From: Anaeromyxobacter oryzae
GTDB taxonomy: Bacteria > Myxococcota > Myxococcia > Myxococcales > Anaeromyxobacteraceae
Length of the DNA: 64,000 nucleotides
NCBI RefSeq assembly: GCF_023169945.1
Contig: NZ_AP025591.1
Coordinates: forward strand, 5,998,501-6,062,500
Direction: 5' to 3'
Under the pieces are notes generated by a model, which was not told the origin of the DNA, did no database searches, and saw only the letters and a list, made by a program, of their open reading frames with translations. The translations under genes and the position numbers were made by a program. Shown here piece after piece: positions 42,207-54,133 of this stretch. Within the stretch, counting starts at the first letter, position 1. Each line of letters begins with the position of its first letter.

Positions 42207-44093
42207 TCACGCCGCCGGCGTGCGGCGAGCCTCCTCCAGCGGGCGCACGGTGCGCGCGAACGCGTCGAGGTCCAGCGGCTTCTCGAGCACCGGCCGGGGA
42301 TCGTCCGCGAGGAACGCCCGGGCGGCGAGCGTCGACGCCCCGCCGGTCAGGAACACCAGGCGCGCCGCGACGGCGGGGGCCTCCCGGTCGAGGGCGGCGG
42401 CGAGCCGCTCCGCGCCGCCGTCCGGCATCATCACGTCGCAGAGGATCACGTCGAAGCGACCGGACCGGGCGAGCGGGATGGCGTCGCCGGGCCCGCCGGC
42501 GACCGTGACGGCGTAGTCGACCGAGAGCAGGCGCGCGAGCGAGGCGCGCACCGCGGGGTCGTCGTCGACGAGCAGGACCGAGCGGCGGCGCTCCGGCGCC
42601 TCGGCGTGCGGCGCCGGCTGGGGAGCGCCCGCGGTCGCGGGCGCCGAGCCCGCGGGGAGCTCCACGACGGCTCGGGTGCCGACGCCGAGGGCGCTCTCGA
42701 GCCGGAGGTCCCCGCCCATGCTCGAGACGAGCCCGCGGGAGACGGCGAGCCCGAGCCCGGTCCCCGCGCCGAAGGGCTTCGTGCTGAAGAATGGCTCGAA
42801 CACCCGTCGCAGCGTCTCCACGTCCATGCCGGCGCCGTCGTCCTCGACGAGGAGCCGCACCCGGTCCCCGGCCCGCGCACCGCGCACCGTCACGTGCCCC
42901 TGGCGCCCCGGCGGGATGGCCTGCGCCCCGTTCACGACGAGGTTGGCGATCACCTGCACGACGAGCTCGTCCTGCGCCGTCGCCCAGAGCTCCGCCGGCA
43001 CGTCGACGTCGATGCGGACGGCGCCCGTGCGGGGCCGCGCGAGCCGCACCGCGTCCGCCGCGGCGACGGCGAGGTCCACGGGGGCGCCGGGACGGCCCGC
43101 CTCGGCCGCGAGGCGGCTCGTGTCGAGGAGCTGCCGCACGATCCGCGCGATCCGGTCCACCGCCTGCCGCGACTCCCGCAGCACCTCCGCCGCCTCCGCC
43201 GGCAGCGCCCGCCCGCGGTCCGCGGCGTCGGAGAGGTACCGCAGGTTCGCGGAGAGGATCGCGGCGGGGTTGTTCACCTCGTGGGCCACGCCGGCCGAGA
43301 GCTGGCCGAGGGCGGCGAGCTTCTCCGCCCGGACCCGCGCCGACTCGCTCAGCGCCAGCTCACCGGTGCGCTCCTCCACCTGCTGCTCGAGGGCGTGCCG
43401 GAGCTGCGCGAGCGCGCGCGCGTCGTCCACCACCCGCGCGCCGAGCGCGTAGGCGACCGCGGCCACCGGGAAGACGAAGCCGAGATCGAGGAGGTACGGC
43501 GTCGAGAGGACGCCCGCGAGGACGAGCCCGTCGTTCACCGCCATCGCGAGGAGCACGACGAGGGACGCGGCGTGGAGCGCCGCGTGGGGCACCCCGCGGC
43601 GCGCAGCGCGCCAGAACCGGGCGGTCACGAGGAGCAGGGCCGCGTAGGCGACCGCCAGGACCCCGTCCGCGACCGCGGTCGGCTCCGCGTTGTTGTAGTG
43701 GATCCCGAGCGCTGCGAACGTCGTCCGCGTCACGGTCCCGGTGAAGCCGGCGTACGGCACGAGCACCAGCGCTCCGAGCGCGACGAGCGCGATCGAGAGC
43801 GGCCGGTCGAGCCGCGAGGGCGTCCGCAGGTGGACGCTCGAGTAGTGCAGCCACGACGCCGCATGCAGCGTCCCGATGAAGATCTGGAACCGGGCGAAGA
43901 GGACGACGAGGTCGTCGGGCGCACCCGGCGCGGTCGTCACCACGTTGCAGGCCGTGAACGCGGCGGCAGTGAGGGCGACGCGCGCGAACCAGCCCTGGTC
44001 CGGGAAGGAGGGCGCGCGCGCGAACCGCGCTGACAGGAGCGCGACGTAGGCCGCCACCGCCGCGGCGATGAGCGAGAACGCTGCGGCGATCAT
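42207..44093 (-). CDS. membrane hybrid histidine kinase with C-terminal receiver
   Basis: 628 residues. Residues 1-235 contain about seven hydrophobic segments, a membrane sensor resembling the histidine-kinase N-terminal seven-helix type. A coiled linker leads to HisKA (phospho-His in LSAGVAHEVNNPAAIL), then the ATPase domain (VIANLVVNGAQAI, VEDDGAGMD, FFSTKPFGAGTGLGLAV). After an Ala/Pro linker comes a receiver with LLVDDDPAV, Asp in VILCDVMMPD and Lys in VLEKPLD. It probably works as a phosphorelay kinase. No response regulator is adjacent, as is usual for orphan kinases of Myxococcota. A -10 box lies 9 nt before the ATG. Confidence 0.9.
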   Translation of the reverse strand: MIAAAFSLIAAAVAAYVALLSARFARAPSFPDQGWFARVALTAAAFTACNVVTTAPGAPDDLVVLFARFQIFIGTLHAASWLHYSSVHLRTPSRLDRPLSIALVALGALVLVPYAGFTGTVTRTTFAALGIHYNNAEPTAVADGVLAVAYAALLLVTARFWRAARRGVPHAALHAASLVVLLAMAVNDGLVLAGVLSTPYLLDLGFVFPVAAVAYALGARVVDDARALAQLRHALEQQVEERTGELALSESARVRAEKLAALGQLSAGVAHEVNNPAAILSANLRYLSDAADRGRALPAEAAEVLRESRQAVDRIARIVRQLLDTSRLAAEAGRPGAPVDLAVAAADAVRLARPRTGAVRIDVDVPAELWATAQDELVVQVIANLVVNGAQAIPPGRQGHVTVRGARAGDRVRLLVEDDGAGMDVETLRRVFEPFFSTKPFGAGTGLGLAVSRGLVSSMGGDLRLESALGVGTRAVVELPAGSAPATAGAPQPAPHAEAPERRRSVLLVDDDPAVRASLARLLSVDYAVTVAGGPGDAIPLARSGRFDVILCDVMMPDGGAERLAAALDREAPAVAARLVFLTGGASTLAARAFLADDPRPVLEKPLDLDAFARTVRPLEEARRTPAA

Positions 44094-44102
44094 CCGGGCG
44101 GC

Positions 44103-44108
44103 AGTCTA
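44103..44108 (-). promoter_or_regulatory. -10 box TAGACT of the hybrid kinase gene
   Basis: Minus-strand TAGACT lies 9 nt before the ATG at 44093; no ribosome binding site is present. Confidence 0.4.
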
Positions 44109-44205
44109 ACCTGGCCCTCCCGGCGCGCGCACTCCCGTCCGCCGGGGACGACGCTTCGGAGGCGGCGGCCGCCGTCCACCGCCCCGCGCGGTACGGCGCG
44201 GACCG

Positions 44206-46146
44206 TCAGGCGACGGTGGCGGGCGGGTGGACGACCGCCGCGGGCCGCTCCCCGGGCTGGGCCGGGCGCAGCGCCGGCTGCTCCTTCGGGCGGAGCTCCT
44301 CGACGGTGACGCCGAGGCCGATGCCGCCCTCCTCCAGCCACGCGTGCTTTCCGGCGAGCACCTCCCGCCCGAGCGCGTACGCGCGGTCGTCGTCGTTCTT
44401 CCAGAGCGCGGCGAACAGGCCGCGCACCTTCCGGCGCGTGGTGAGGCAGAAGTGGTCCGCGAGCCGCTCGGCCTGGGCCGCCTCGGGCCGCCCCGCGCGG
44501 CGCAGCGCGTCGGCCCGCGCGACGCTCGCGCTCATGGCGAGGAGCTCGTTCGCGATGTCGACCAGCCGGAAGAGGAACCCCTGCTTCCGCTCCGCGGCGG
44601 CGCGGAAGACGACCATGGAGTGGAAGATCTCGCGGGCGAGCTTCCGGGACGCGCGCTCGACGAAGCGGAGGTGCCGCGCGAGCTTCCCGAACTCGCCGTA
44701 GCGGGGAGCGAAGATCCCGCGCACCCACAGGCCGAGGTACCACGAGGCGTAGAACGCGCCCACCTTCGGCAGCGTCGCGAGCTTCTTCCCGGCCGGGACC
44801 TTGGGATCGATGAGCGCCCCGGCGATCTGCAGGTGCTTGTCGACCGCCTCGCGCGCCATGAAGAGGTGCATGATCTCCGAGGAGCCCTCGAAGATGAGGT
44901 TGATGCGGAGGTCGCGCATGGCGCGCTCGACGCCGACCGGCACCTCGCCGCGCGCGGCGAGCGACGTCTCCTTCTCGTACCCGCGCCCGCCGCGGATCTG
45001 CATCGTGTCGTCGATGATCCGCCATGCCTTGACGGTGTTCCACTCCTTCGCCGCCGCGGCCTCGAGCCGGATGTCGTAGCCCTTCTTGTCGGCGAGCGAC
45101 TGGGCGAGATCCGAGACCGCCTCCATCGCGTACACGCTGGACGCCATCTCGGCGAGCTTGTGCGTGATCGCCTCGTGCTTGCCGATCTCCTGGCCCCACT
45201 GCACGCGCGCCGACGACCACTTGCGGCACAGCTCGAGCATGTTCTTCGAGCCGCCGGTCACGGCCGCCGGCAGCGAGAGCCGGCCCGTGTTGAGGGTGGT
45301 GAGGGCGATCTTGAGGCCGCGGCCCTCCTTGCCGATGAGGTTCTCGGCAGGGATCCGCACGTCGGTGAACCGGATCGCCGCGTTCGCGAGCGCGCGGAGG
45401 CCCATGAACCGGCAACGGTGGGTGATCTCGACCCCCGGCCAGCTCGTCTCGACCACGAAGGCGCTGATCGCCTCGGTCCTGGGATCGCGCGCCATGACGA
45501 CGAGCAGCTCGGCGATGGTGCCGTTGGTGCACCAGAGCTTCGAGCCGTTGAGGACGTAGAACTTCCCGTCCGGCGTCTTCTCGGCGGTGGTGGCGAGGCG
45601 CGCCGGATCGGACCCGACGTTCGCCTCGGTGAGGGCGAACGCGCTGATCGCGCCCTTCGCGATCCGCGGCAGGTACTTCTGCTTCAGCTCCTCGGAGCCG
45701 AACAGCTTGAGCGGCTGCGGGACGCCGATGGACTGGTGGGCGGAGAGGAGGGCGGTGAGGTTGGCGTCGTAGCTGCCGAGGAGCGCCATCACCTTTCCGT
45801 ACTCGACCTGGTTGAAGCCGAGGCCGCCGTAGTGCGCCGGGATCTTCATGCCGAAGGCGCCGAGCTTCCGGAGCCCGTCCACGACCGCTGGCGGGTACTC
45901 GCCGGTCTCGTCGATCTCGACGGGATCGACCTCGTCGCGGAGGAATGCCTCGAACTCGGCGTACCAGCGCTTGAACTCCGGCCGGTCGGACTCGGCGAGC
46001 GGGTATGGGTGGATGAGGTTCAGCCGGAATCGCCCGAGGAACAGCTCCCTCAGGAACCCGGCCCCCTGCCACTCCGACTCGCGCGATGCCTCTGCGACGT
46101 CACGGGAGCGGCGGATCTCGTCCTGTTCCTTCATGTTCGTGGTCAT
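44206..46146 (-). CDS. acyl-CoA dehydrogenase, long form
   Basis: 646 residues, longer than the usual ~390 because of a C-terminal extension like that of very-long-chain enzymes. FAD/substrate segments are SAFALTEANVGSDPA, TGGSKNMLELCRKW, MQIRGGRGYEKE and the catalytic-base region LIFEGSSEIMHLFMA. It oxidises acyl-CoA to trans-2-enoyl-CoA in fatty-acid breakdown, passing electrons to ETF. The ATG follows GAGGGCGCTCG; a second Met five codons on is possible. An A/T-rich patch at 46193-46212 likely holds its promoter. No other beta-oxidation genes are adjacent. Confidence 0.92.
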   Translation of the reverse strand: MTTNMKEQDEIRRSRDVAEASRESEWQGAGFLRELFLGRFRLNLIHPYPLAESDRPEFKRWYAEFEAFLRDEVDPVEIDETGEYPPAVVDGLRKLGAFGMKIPAHYGGLGFNQVEYGKVMALLGSYDANLTALLSAHQSIGVPQPLKLFGSEELKQKYLPRIAKGAISAFALTEANVGSDPARLATTAEKTPDGKFYVLNGSKLWCTNGTIAELLVVMARDPRTEAISAFVVETSWPGVEITHRCRFMGLRALANAAIRFTDVRIPAENLIGKEGRGLKIALTTLNTGRLSLPAAVTGGSKNMLELCRKWSSARVQWGQEIGKHEAITHKLAEMASSVYAMEAVSDLAQSLADKKGYDIRLEAAAAKEWNTVKAWRIIDDTMQIRGGRGYEKETSLAARGEVPVGVERAMRDLRINLIFEGSSEIMHLFMAREAVDKHLQIAGALIDPKVPAGKKLATLPKVGAFYASWYLGLWVRGIFAPRYGEFGKLARHLRFVERASRKLAREIFHSMVVFRAAAERKQGFLFRLVDIANELLAMSASVARADALRRAGRPEAAQAERLADHFCLTTRRKVRGLFAALWKNDDDRAYALGREVLAGKHAWLEEGGIGLGVTVEELRPKEQPALRPAQPGERPAAVVHPPATVA

Positions 46147-46428
46147 CGAGCGCCCTCGGTTCGTCCGCCGCCCACCGGGTGCGGCGACGTGTCGATTCTC
46201 TAATCAAACTAACGCGCTGCGGCTTGCCAACTGCCGGGCCCCGAGAGGGGGCTGCCCGCCGGGCGCTCGGAAACGCCGGGCGACGTGCACCGAGGCGACC
46301 GACGGCGGCGTCGCGCCCGCCGGCCATTGGCCGTCGGGGCGGGGAGGGACGCAACTTGTCGTTGCCCCGCGGCCGTCTACGGCCTCATGCTCACGGGCCA
46401 GTTCGTGCCATCCCCGGAGCCCCCCGAG

Positions 46429-48987
<2,559 letters not shown>

Positions 48988-49007
48988 CCGCGCGGCGGGC
49001 GCCCGCC

Positions 49008-49013
49008 TAGAAT
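49008..49013 (+). promoter_or_regulatory. -10 box TAGAAT of the MFS transporter gene
   Basis: TAGAAT ends 10 nt before ATG 49024 with no ribosome binding site. It overlaps an upstream in-frame ATG at 49012, which argues that 49024 is the true start. Confidence 0.45.
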
Positions 49014-49023
49014 GCCCGCGCCC

Positions 49024-50313
49024 ATGGACGACCGCACCCCGGATCCCGCCAAGCCGACGCCGCCCTGGATCTTCCTCTTCCTCGACCTCCCGTTCGGCGC
49101 GGCGGTCGGGTTCCTGTCGATCACCGTGCCGTTCTGGATGGAGCGGCGCGGCTACGCCATCGACGCGATCGCGACGGTGTCCGCCGGGGCGAACCTCGCG
49201 CACGCCGCGAAGCTCGCCTGGATCCCGATCCTGGACCTCGGGTCGTACCGGAAGCTCTGGTATCTCGCGATGGCGGGGCTGAACGCGGCGCTGTTCGTGG
49301 CGATCGCCCTGATGCCGGATCCGCTCGCTACGCTGCCCGCGTTCGCGGTCCTCCTCACCGTCCTCCAGGCGGTCGCGACGACCGGGCACGCCGCCAACAA
49401 CGCGCTCATGGCGACCACGACGCGCCTCTCGGACAAGGGGAAGGTGGGCGGCTTCGCCATGGCCTCGAACGTCGGCTCGACCGGGCTCCTCGGCGCCCTC
49501 GCGATCCTCGTGGCGGATCGGGTGTCGCCGCGGGCCGCGAGCCTCACGATGGCGGTGATCGTCGTCGCGAGCGCCGGCGTGGCGCTGCGCATCGTCGAGC
49601 CGCGGCTCGTGGACGAGGCCGTGCGCCGCGCCGGGAGCCTCGGCCGCGCGACCGCGCTGCACCTCCGCGCGATGCTGAAGGACCTGTGGGCCACCATCAC
49701 GAGCCGCGAGGGCTTCACCGGGCTGCTCATCTGCCTCGCGCCGGTGGGCTGTCAGGCGATGTCGAACCTCTTCACCGGGATCGCGACGCAGTACCACGCG
49801 GACGCGGACATGGTGTCGCTCGCGAACGGCCTCGGCGGCGGCATCGCGTCCGCCGTCGGCGCGCTCCTCGGGGGCGTCCTCGCCGACCGGATGAGCCGGC
49901 GGCTCGCCTACGCGCTCTCCGGCGGGATCACCGCCCTGTGCGCGGTCGCGATGGCCTTCGCGCCGATGACCCCGTGGACGTACCTGTGGGGGACGTTCAC
50001 CTACCTCTTCGCGGGCGGCATCGCGTTCGCGACGTGGGCCGGGATGGTGCTCGAGATGGTGGGGCTGTCGGCCGCCACCGCGACGAAGTACGCGCTCTTC
50101 AACGCGTCGGCGAACCTCGCCATCAGCTACGTGACCCAGCTCGACGGGTCCGTCGGGTCGCGTGTCGCGCGGTGGCTCGCGGTCGAGCCCGCGCGCGGCG
50201 TCCTCCTCACCGACGCGGTGCTCACGTTCGCCGGCATCGCCTTCCTCCTTGCGATGGTGTTCCTCGTCCGTGGCGGCCGGCGTGCCGCAGCCGAGGGCGT
50301 CGCCCCGGGGTAG
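49024..50313 (+). CDS. MFS transporter, AmpG/PAT-like
   Basis: 429 residues with about 12 hydrophobic helices. The N-terminus (PPWIFLFLDLPFGAAVGFL) and the loop LTVLQAVATTGHAANNALMA resemble the peptidoglycan-muropeptide/acetyl-CoA transporter branch (AmpG and PAT). The substrate is unproven. The start at 49024 is preferred because the -10 box overlaps the earlier ATG at 49012. It is followed 165 bp later by a ClC channel gene on the same strand. Confidence 0.75.
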   Translation: MDDRTPDPAKPTPPWIFLFLDLPFGAAVGFLSITVPFWMERRGYAIDAIATVSAGANLAHAAKLAWIPILDLGSYRKLWYLAMAGLNAALFVAIALMPDPLATLPAFAVLLTVLQAVATTGHAANNALMATTTRLSDKGKVGGFAMASNVGSTGLLGALAILVADRVSPRAASLTMAVIVVASAGVALRIVEPRLVDEAVRRAGSLGRATALHLRAMLKDLWATITSREGFTGLLICLAPVGCQAMSNLFTGIATQYHADADMVSLANGLGGGIASAVGALLGGVLADRMSRRLAYALSGGITALCAVAMAFAPMTPWTYLWGTFTYLFAGGIAFATWAGMVLEMVGLSAATATKYALFNASANLAISYVTQLDGSVGSRVARWLAVEPARGVLLTDAVLTFAGIAFLLAMVFLVRGGRRAAAEGVAPG

Positions 50314-50478
50314 GCGCGCGCCGCCCCGCGCCGGCCCGGTGCGCCGGTCCGCGGCCGTTCCCACCTTGCCGAGGGAGGCCGCCGCGCGGGTCGCGCTCGC
50401 TCGACCGTACGCCCCGCCGGGCGCCCGCACGCCGGAGGGAGGCGGCGCGGGACGCCTCCGTCTGGGAGCGCGCGCGGC

Positions 50479-52254
50479 GTGAACGGAGCGGAGCCCCAGA
50501 TCGAGCGAGGCCCCCTCGACGGCGGCACCTCGCCGCCGCTGTTCTTCGGGTCGCTCCGCGACTTCCTGCGCGTCCTCCCGGCCGCGGCGCAGCGGTTCTG
50601 GTTCCTGGTCATCGCCACCGGCTTCCTCTCGGGGCTCGGCTCCGGCGTCCTCCTGTGGCTCCTCTCGGTCGTGCAGCGGGTCGCCTGGCCGCCCGCCGAG
50701 CGGTTCGTGGGAGCGGTCGCCATGGCCTCCCCGCTCCGGCGCGTCCTCGTCCCGGCGGGCGCGGGTGTCCTCGTCTCGCTCTCGATGCTGCTCTGGCCGC
50801 AGCTGCGCGGCGGGCACGGGACGGCGCGGATCATCGAGGCGATCTGGCATCGCGGGCGGGGCTTGCTGCTCGGGCGGACGCTGCTCCGCGGCTTCCTGTC
50901 CATCGTGTCCGTGGGCTCGGGCGCGTCGCTCGGCCGCGAGGGCGCCCTCGTCCAGACCGGCGCGGCGGCGGGCTCGTGGCTCGCGGAGCGCCTGCGGCTG
51001 ACGGAGCGGCAGACCCGCGTGCTCGTCGCCTGCGGGGCGGCGTCCGGGATCGCCGCGGCCTACGACGTGCCCATCGGCGGCGCGCTCTTCGGGCTCGAGG
51101 TGCTGCTCGGCAGCTTCGCGCTCGAGCTGCTCGGGCCCATCGTCGTCGCGTGCGTGGTCGCCACGGCCACCGCGCGCACGCTCCCCCTCGCGCACACCGC
51201 TTACGTGATCCCTGAGTACGCGCTCCTCGACGTCCGCGAGCTGTTCCTCGGGCTCGCGCTCGCGCCGGTGCTGGGGCTGTCCTCGGCGATCTACGTCCGC
51301 GTCATGGGCTGGGTGGAGGTCCGGTTCGAGCGGCTGCCGCGGTGGACGCAGCCGTTCCTGCCGGTGCTGGGGCTCGCCACGGTGGGCACCCTCGCGATCC
51401 GGTTCCCGGAGCTGCTCGGGAACGGCTTCGACACCGTCCACCAGATGCTCCTCGGCGCGGTGCCGCTCGAGCTGCTCCTCGTGCTGCCGCTGCTGAAGCT
51501 CGGCGCGACCGCGCTGTGCGCCGGGACGGGCGTGCCGGGCGGGCTCTTCACGCCCTCGCTCTTCTTCGGCGCGGCGATCGGCGGCGCCGCGGGCCAGCTG
51601 CTCTCGCACTTCTTCCCCGGGCTCGCCCCGCCCGGCGCCCTCGCGCTCGTCGGGATGGCGGGCGTGCTCGCCGGGACGACGCACGCCGCGGTCTCCTCGG
51701 TGCTGATCCTGTTCGAGATGACCGGCGACTACGGCGTGATCCTCCCGCTCATGCTCTGCGCCGCGGTCGCGGCCGGCACGAGCCGCGCCATCGAGCCGGA
51801 CTCGCTCTACACCGCACCGCTCCGGCGGCGCGGCACGGCGCTCCCCGAGCTGCCGCGGCCGGGGTGGCTCCGGGCCATGTCGGTGACGGCGCTCGTCCAC
51901 CCGGACGCGGAGCGGGTGCCGCCCGCCATGCCGTTCGAGGCCCTCGTGAAGAAGCTCCTCAGCCTCGCGCCCGGGCACGACCTGTACGTCACCGACGACG
52001 AGGGCAGGCTGCTCGGCGTCATCCAGCTCGACGCGCTGAAGGGCACCATCTCGGACCAGGCGGACCTCGGGATGATCGTCGCGGCGGACGTCGTCGACCG
52101 CGAGGTCGAGCCGGTCACGACCTCGATGACGGTCGCCGAGGTGGCGGCGAGGTTCGGGGTCGGGGACCTGGAGCGGCTGCCGGTCGTCGATGGGGAGAAG
52201 CGGTTGCTGGGGACGATCTCGATGCGGGATCTGCTGGCACGGGGAACGTTCTGA
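50479..52254 (+). CDS. ClC-type chloride channel with C-terminal CBS pair
   Basis: 591 residues from GTG. The membrane part (~40-450) has the selectivity-filter motifs VGSGASLGREGALVQTG (with the gating Glu in GREG), GIAAAYDVPIGGALFGLE and the GxFxP-type GVPGGLFTPSLFFGA. Residues ~460-590 hold two CBS motifs (VKKLLSLAPGHDLYVTDDEG and MTVAEVAARFGVGDLERLPVVD). It mediates chloride transport or Cl-/H+ exchange across the membrane, with nucleotide sensing through the CBS pair. Length and order are typical for prokaryotic ClC-CBS proteins. It is convergent with the collagen-like gene. Confidence 0.92.
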   Translation: MNGAEPQIERGPLDGGTSPPLFFGSLRDFLRVLPAAAQRFWFLVIATGFLSGLGSGVLLWLLSVVQRVAWPPAERFVGAVAMASPLRRVLVPAGAGVLVSLSMLLWPQLRGGHGTARIIEAIWHRGRGLLLGRTLLRGFLSIVSVGSGASLGREGALVQTGAAAGSWLAERLRLTERQTRVLVACGAASGIAAAYDVPIGGALFGLEVLLGSFALELLGPIVVACVVATATARTLPLAHTAYVIPEYALLDVRELFLGLALAPVLGLSSAIYVRVMGWVEVRFERLPRWTQPFLPVLGLATVGTLAIRFPELLGNGFDTVHQMLLGAVPLELLLVLPLLKLGATALCAGTGVPGGLFTPSLFFGAAIGGAAGQLLSHFFPGLAPPGALALVGMAGVLAGTTHAAVSSVLILFEMTGDYGVILPLMLCAAVAAGTSRAIEPDSLYTAPLRRRGTALPELPRPGWLRAMSVTALVHPDAERVPPAMPFEALVKKLLSLAPGHDLYVTDDEGRLLGVIQLDALKGTISDQADLGMIVAADVVDREVEPVTTSMTVAEVAARFGVGDLERLPVVDGEKRLLGTISMRDLLARGTF

Positions 52255-52270
52255 GGCGCCGATCGGGCGA

Positions 52271-53371
52271 TCAATCCAGCGGGACGACGGCGATCGTCCT
52301 GTTCTTGTAGGTGCAGGAGTTCGCGCTGACTTTGTACTGCATCGTGAAGGTGTGAGCGCCCGGCGAGATCGTCATCGGCGTCACCGTGCTCGCCTGCTGG
52401 ATCTCGGTCGGCGAGCCGCCGTTCGCGGTGACGCCGCCGGCGACGCCGCGCTCGTCGAGCGCCGTGGCCCCGTCGACCGACACGCTCGCGAACCCGGTCG
52501 TGCTGCTGCCGTTCACGGTCAGGTGCGCGGTCACGATGACGAGGACCCGCGTGCTCGTGCTCGTCGAGGGCAGCGAGACGGACGGGTTGCCCGAAGCGCA
52601 GCCGCTGACGCCGTATGCGACGAGGGACTCCGTGCACGACGCGGTCGTCGTCATCGAGAGCGGCGCGCCGAGCGTACCCGTCGGCCCTTGCGGACCCGTG
52701 GCGCCGACCGGCCCCTGCGGACCGGCGGCACCGGGCGCACCCTGAGGGCCCTGCGGACCGGTCGCGCCGGTGTCGCCCTTCGCGCCCTGCAACCCCTGAG
52801 ATCCCTGCGGACCGACGGGACCTTGCGGGCCGACCGGGCCCGGGTCGCCCTTGGCGCCGGCGGGCCCCTGCGGACCGGTCGCGCCGGTGTCCCCCTTCGC
52901 GCCCTGCAACCCCTGAGGTCCCTGCGGACCGACGGGACCTTGCGGGCCGACCGGGCCCGGGTCGCCCTTGGCGCCGGCGGGCCCCTGCGGACCGGTCGCG
53001 CCGGTGTCCCCCTTCGCGCCCTGCAACCCCTGAGGTCCCTGCGGGCCGACGAAACCTTGCGGGCCGACCGGGCCCGGGTCGCCCTTGGCGCCGGCGGAGC
53101 CCTGCGGACCCGTGGGACCCGTCGGACCGGCGGGACCCGCGTCGCCCTTCGGACCCTGCGGGCCCGTCGCACCGGCCGGGCCGGCCGGCCCTTCCGCGCC
53201 GTCGGCGCCGGCCGGGCCGGTCGCGCCGCGCTGGACGAGCAGGTTCCACGCCGGGCTCCCCTGCGGCGGCGTGTTGGTGTTGCTGCTCACCGAGACGTAC
53301 GTCGAGCCGTTGTACTCGATGACGTCGTTCATCGAGTACGTCGTCGTCGAGTTCCACGTCCCGCGCCACAC
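52271..53371 (-). CDS. collagen-like repeat protein, apparently lacking its 5' end
   Basis: 366 residues from GTG 53371. Residues ~50-215 are Gly-X-Y collagen repeats, including three near-identical 39-residue units. The C-terminal ~130 residues form a beta-rich domain. No signal peptide is encoded and no ribosome binding site precedes the GTG. The frame stays open another 39 codons upstream without any ATG/GTG/TTG. It encodes ARADDVNANFDYLADQIT, a motif that normally follows the signal peptide of such surface proteins. It then meets the TAG stop (53489-53491) of the upstream lipoprotein gene in the same frame. Either 5' truncation or read-through. Confidence 0.6.
   Translation of the reverse strand: MWRGTWNSTTTYSMNDVIEYNGSTYVSVSSNTNTPPQGSPAWNLLVQRGATGPAGADGAEGPAGPAGATGPQGPKGDAGPAGPTGPTGPQGSAGAKGDPGPVGPQGFVGPQGPQGLQGAKGDTGATGPQGPAGAKGDPGPVGPQGPVGPQGPQGLQGAKGDTGATGPQGPAGAKGDPGPVGPQGPVGPQGSQGLQGAKGDTGATGPQGPQGAPGAAGPQGPVGATGPQGPTGTLGAPLSMTTTASCTESLVAYGVSGCASGNPSVSLPSTSTSTRVLVIVTAHLTVNGSSTTGFASVSVDGATALDERGVAGGVTANGGSPTEIQQASTVTPMTISPGAHTFTMQYKVSANSCTYKNRTIAVVPLD
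52748..53108 (-). repeat. 117-bp tandem repeat inside the collagen-like gene
   Basis: About three units of 117 bp (39 codons), positioned by the recurrence of CGCGCCCTGCAACCCCTGAG-type sequence at 52781, 52898 and 53015. Units differ by only a few bases, implying recent duplication. Confidence 0.85.
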
Positions 53372-53488
53372 GAGGCGCCCGGTCGTGATCTGGTCCGCCA
53401 GGTAGTCGAAGTTGGCGTTGACGTCGTCCGCCCTCGCCGGGTCACCCGCCCTGAAACGGTTCGGCCGGTCGGTCGAAAGTCGCGTCCG

Positions 53489-54133
53489 CTATCGCCAGCT
53501 CAGCTCGTCCCACCGGCCCTGGTCCCACGACAGGGCACCGCTCGACGCGAGCGGCCACGGGTGACAGCTCGTGCAGGCCCCGGCGATCCCCTGGCCCTGG
53601 AGATGCGCGCCGTGGCAGCTCCGGCAGTCCAGCGCGCCCGGCGCGCGCTCCGCGTACGCGGTCCACGCCGGGCCGTGCACCGCCGGATCGGTGAAGTTCG
53701 GATGGCCGGAGCGCACCGCGCCGAAGGTCGCGACCACGTACCGGTCGGCGCGGCCCGACAGCGTGCAGTCGCCCTCGCCGCTGCAGTCGCCCGCCCAGCC
53801 CAGGAACGTGAACGGCCTCGCGGGGCTGAGGCTCGAGTCCGCGCCGCTCGGCGCGGCGTGCAGGACGACGGTCGCGGGCGAGGGGAACTCGGCGGCGCAC
53901 AGGCCGAGCCGGTTCCCGGCATCGTCGACGCCGCAGTCGAGCTGCCCGTCGTCCGTGTAGACGCGGCCGCCCTGGATCTGGAGCGCGGCGCTGGTCTGGC
54001 CGTTCTGGACCAGCACCCGGAACGTTCCCTCGGAGACGCCCTTGCGCGCGCCGTCGCCCGAGACGCCCGTCTTGCTGCACGCCGCCGTGATCGCGAGGAG
54101 CGCGAGGGCGCCCCAGCTCTTCCGGTGGATCAT
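53489..54133 (-). CDS. diheme c-type lipoprotein with InlB-like repeat
   Basis: 214 residues from ATG 54133. A lipoprotein signal ends at AITAAC (Cys about residue 19). The middle has a divergent InlB-type repeat (FTFLGWAGDCSGEGDC, RYVVATF). Near the C-terminus are two heme-binding motifs, CRSCH and CTSCH, in a short segment. It is probably an outer-membrane-facing small cytochrome or heme-carrying adhesin; the role is unknown. The stop TAG is followed in the same frame by the collagen-like coding sequence, with no start codon for 39 codons. Confidence 0.7.
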   Translation of the reverse strand: MIHRKSWGALALLAITAACSKTGVSGDGARKGVSEGTFRVLVQNGQTSAALQIQGGRVYTDDGQLDCGVDDAGNRLGLCAAEFPSPATVVLHAAPSGADSSLSPARPFTFLGWAGDCSGEGDCTLSGRADRYVVATFGAVRSGHPNFTDPAVHGPAWTAYAERAPGALDCRSCHGAHLQGQGIAGACTSCHPWPLASSGALSWDQGRWDELSWR

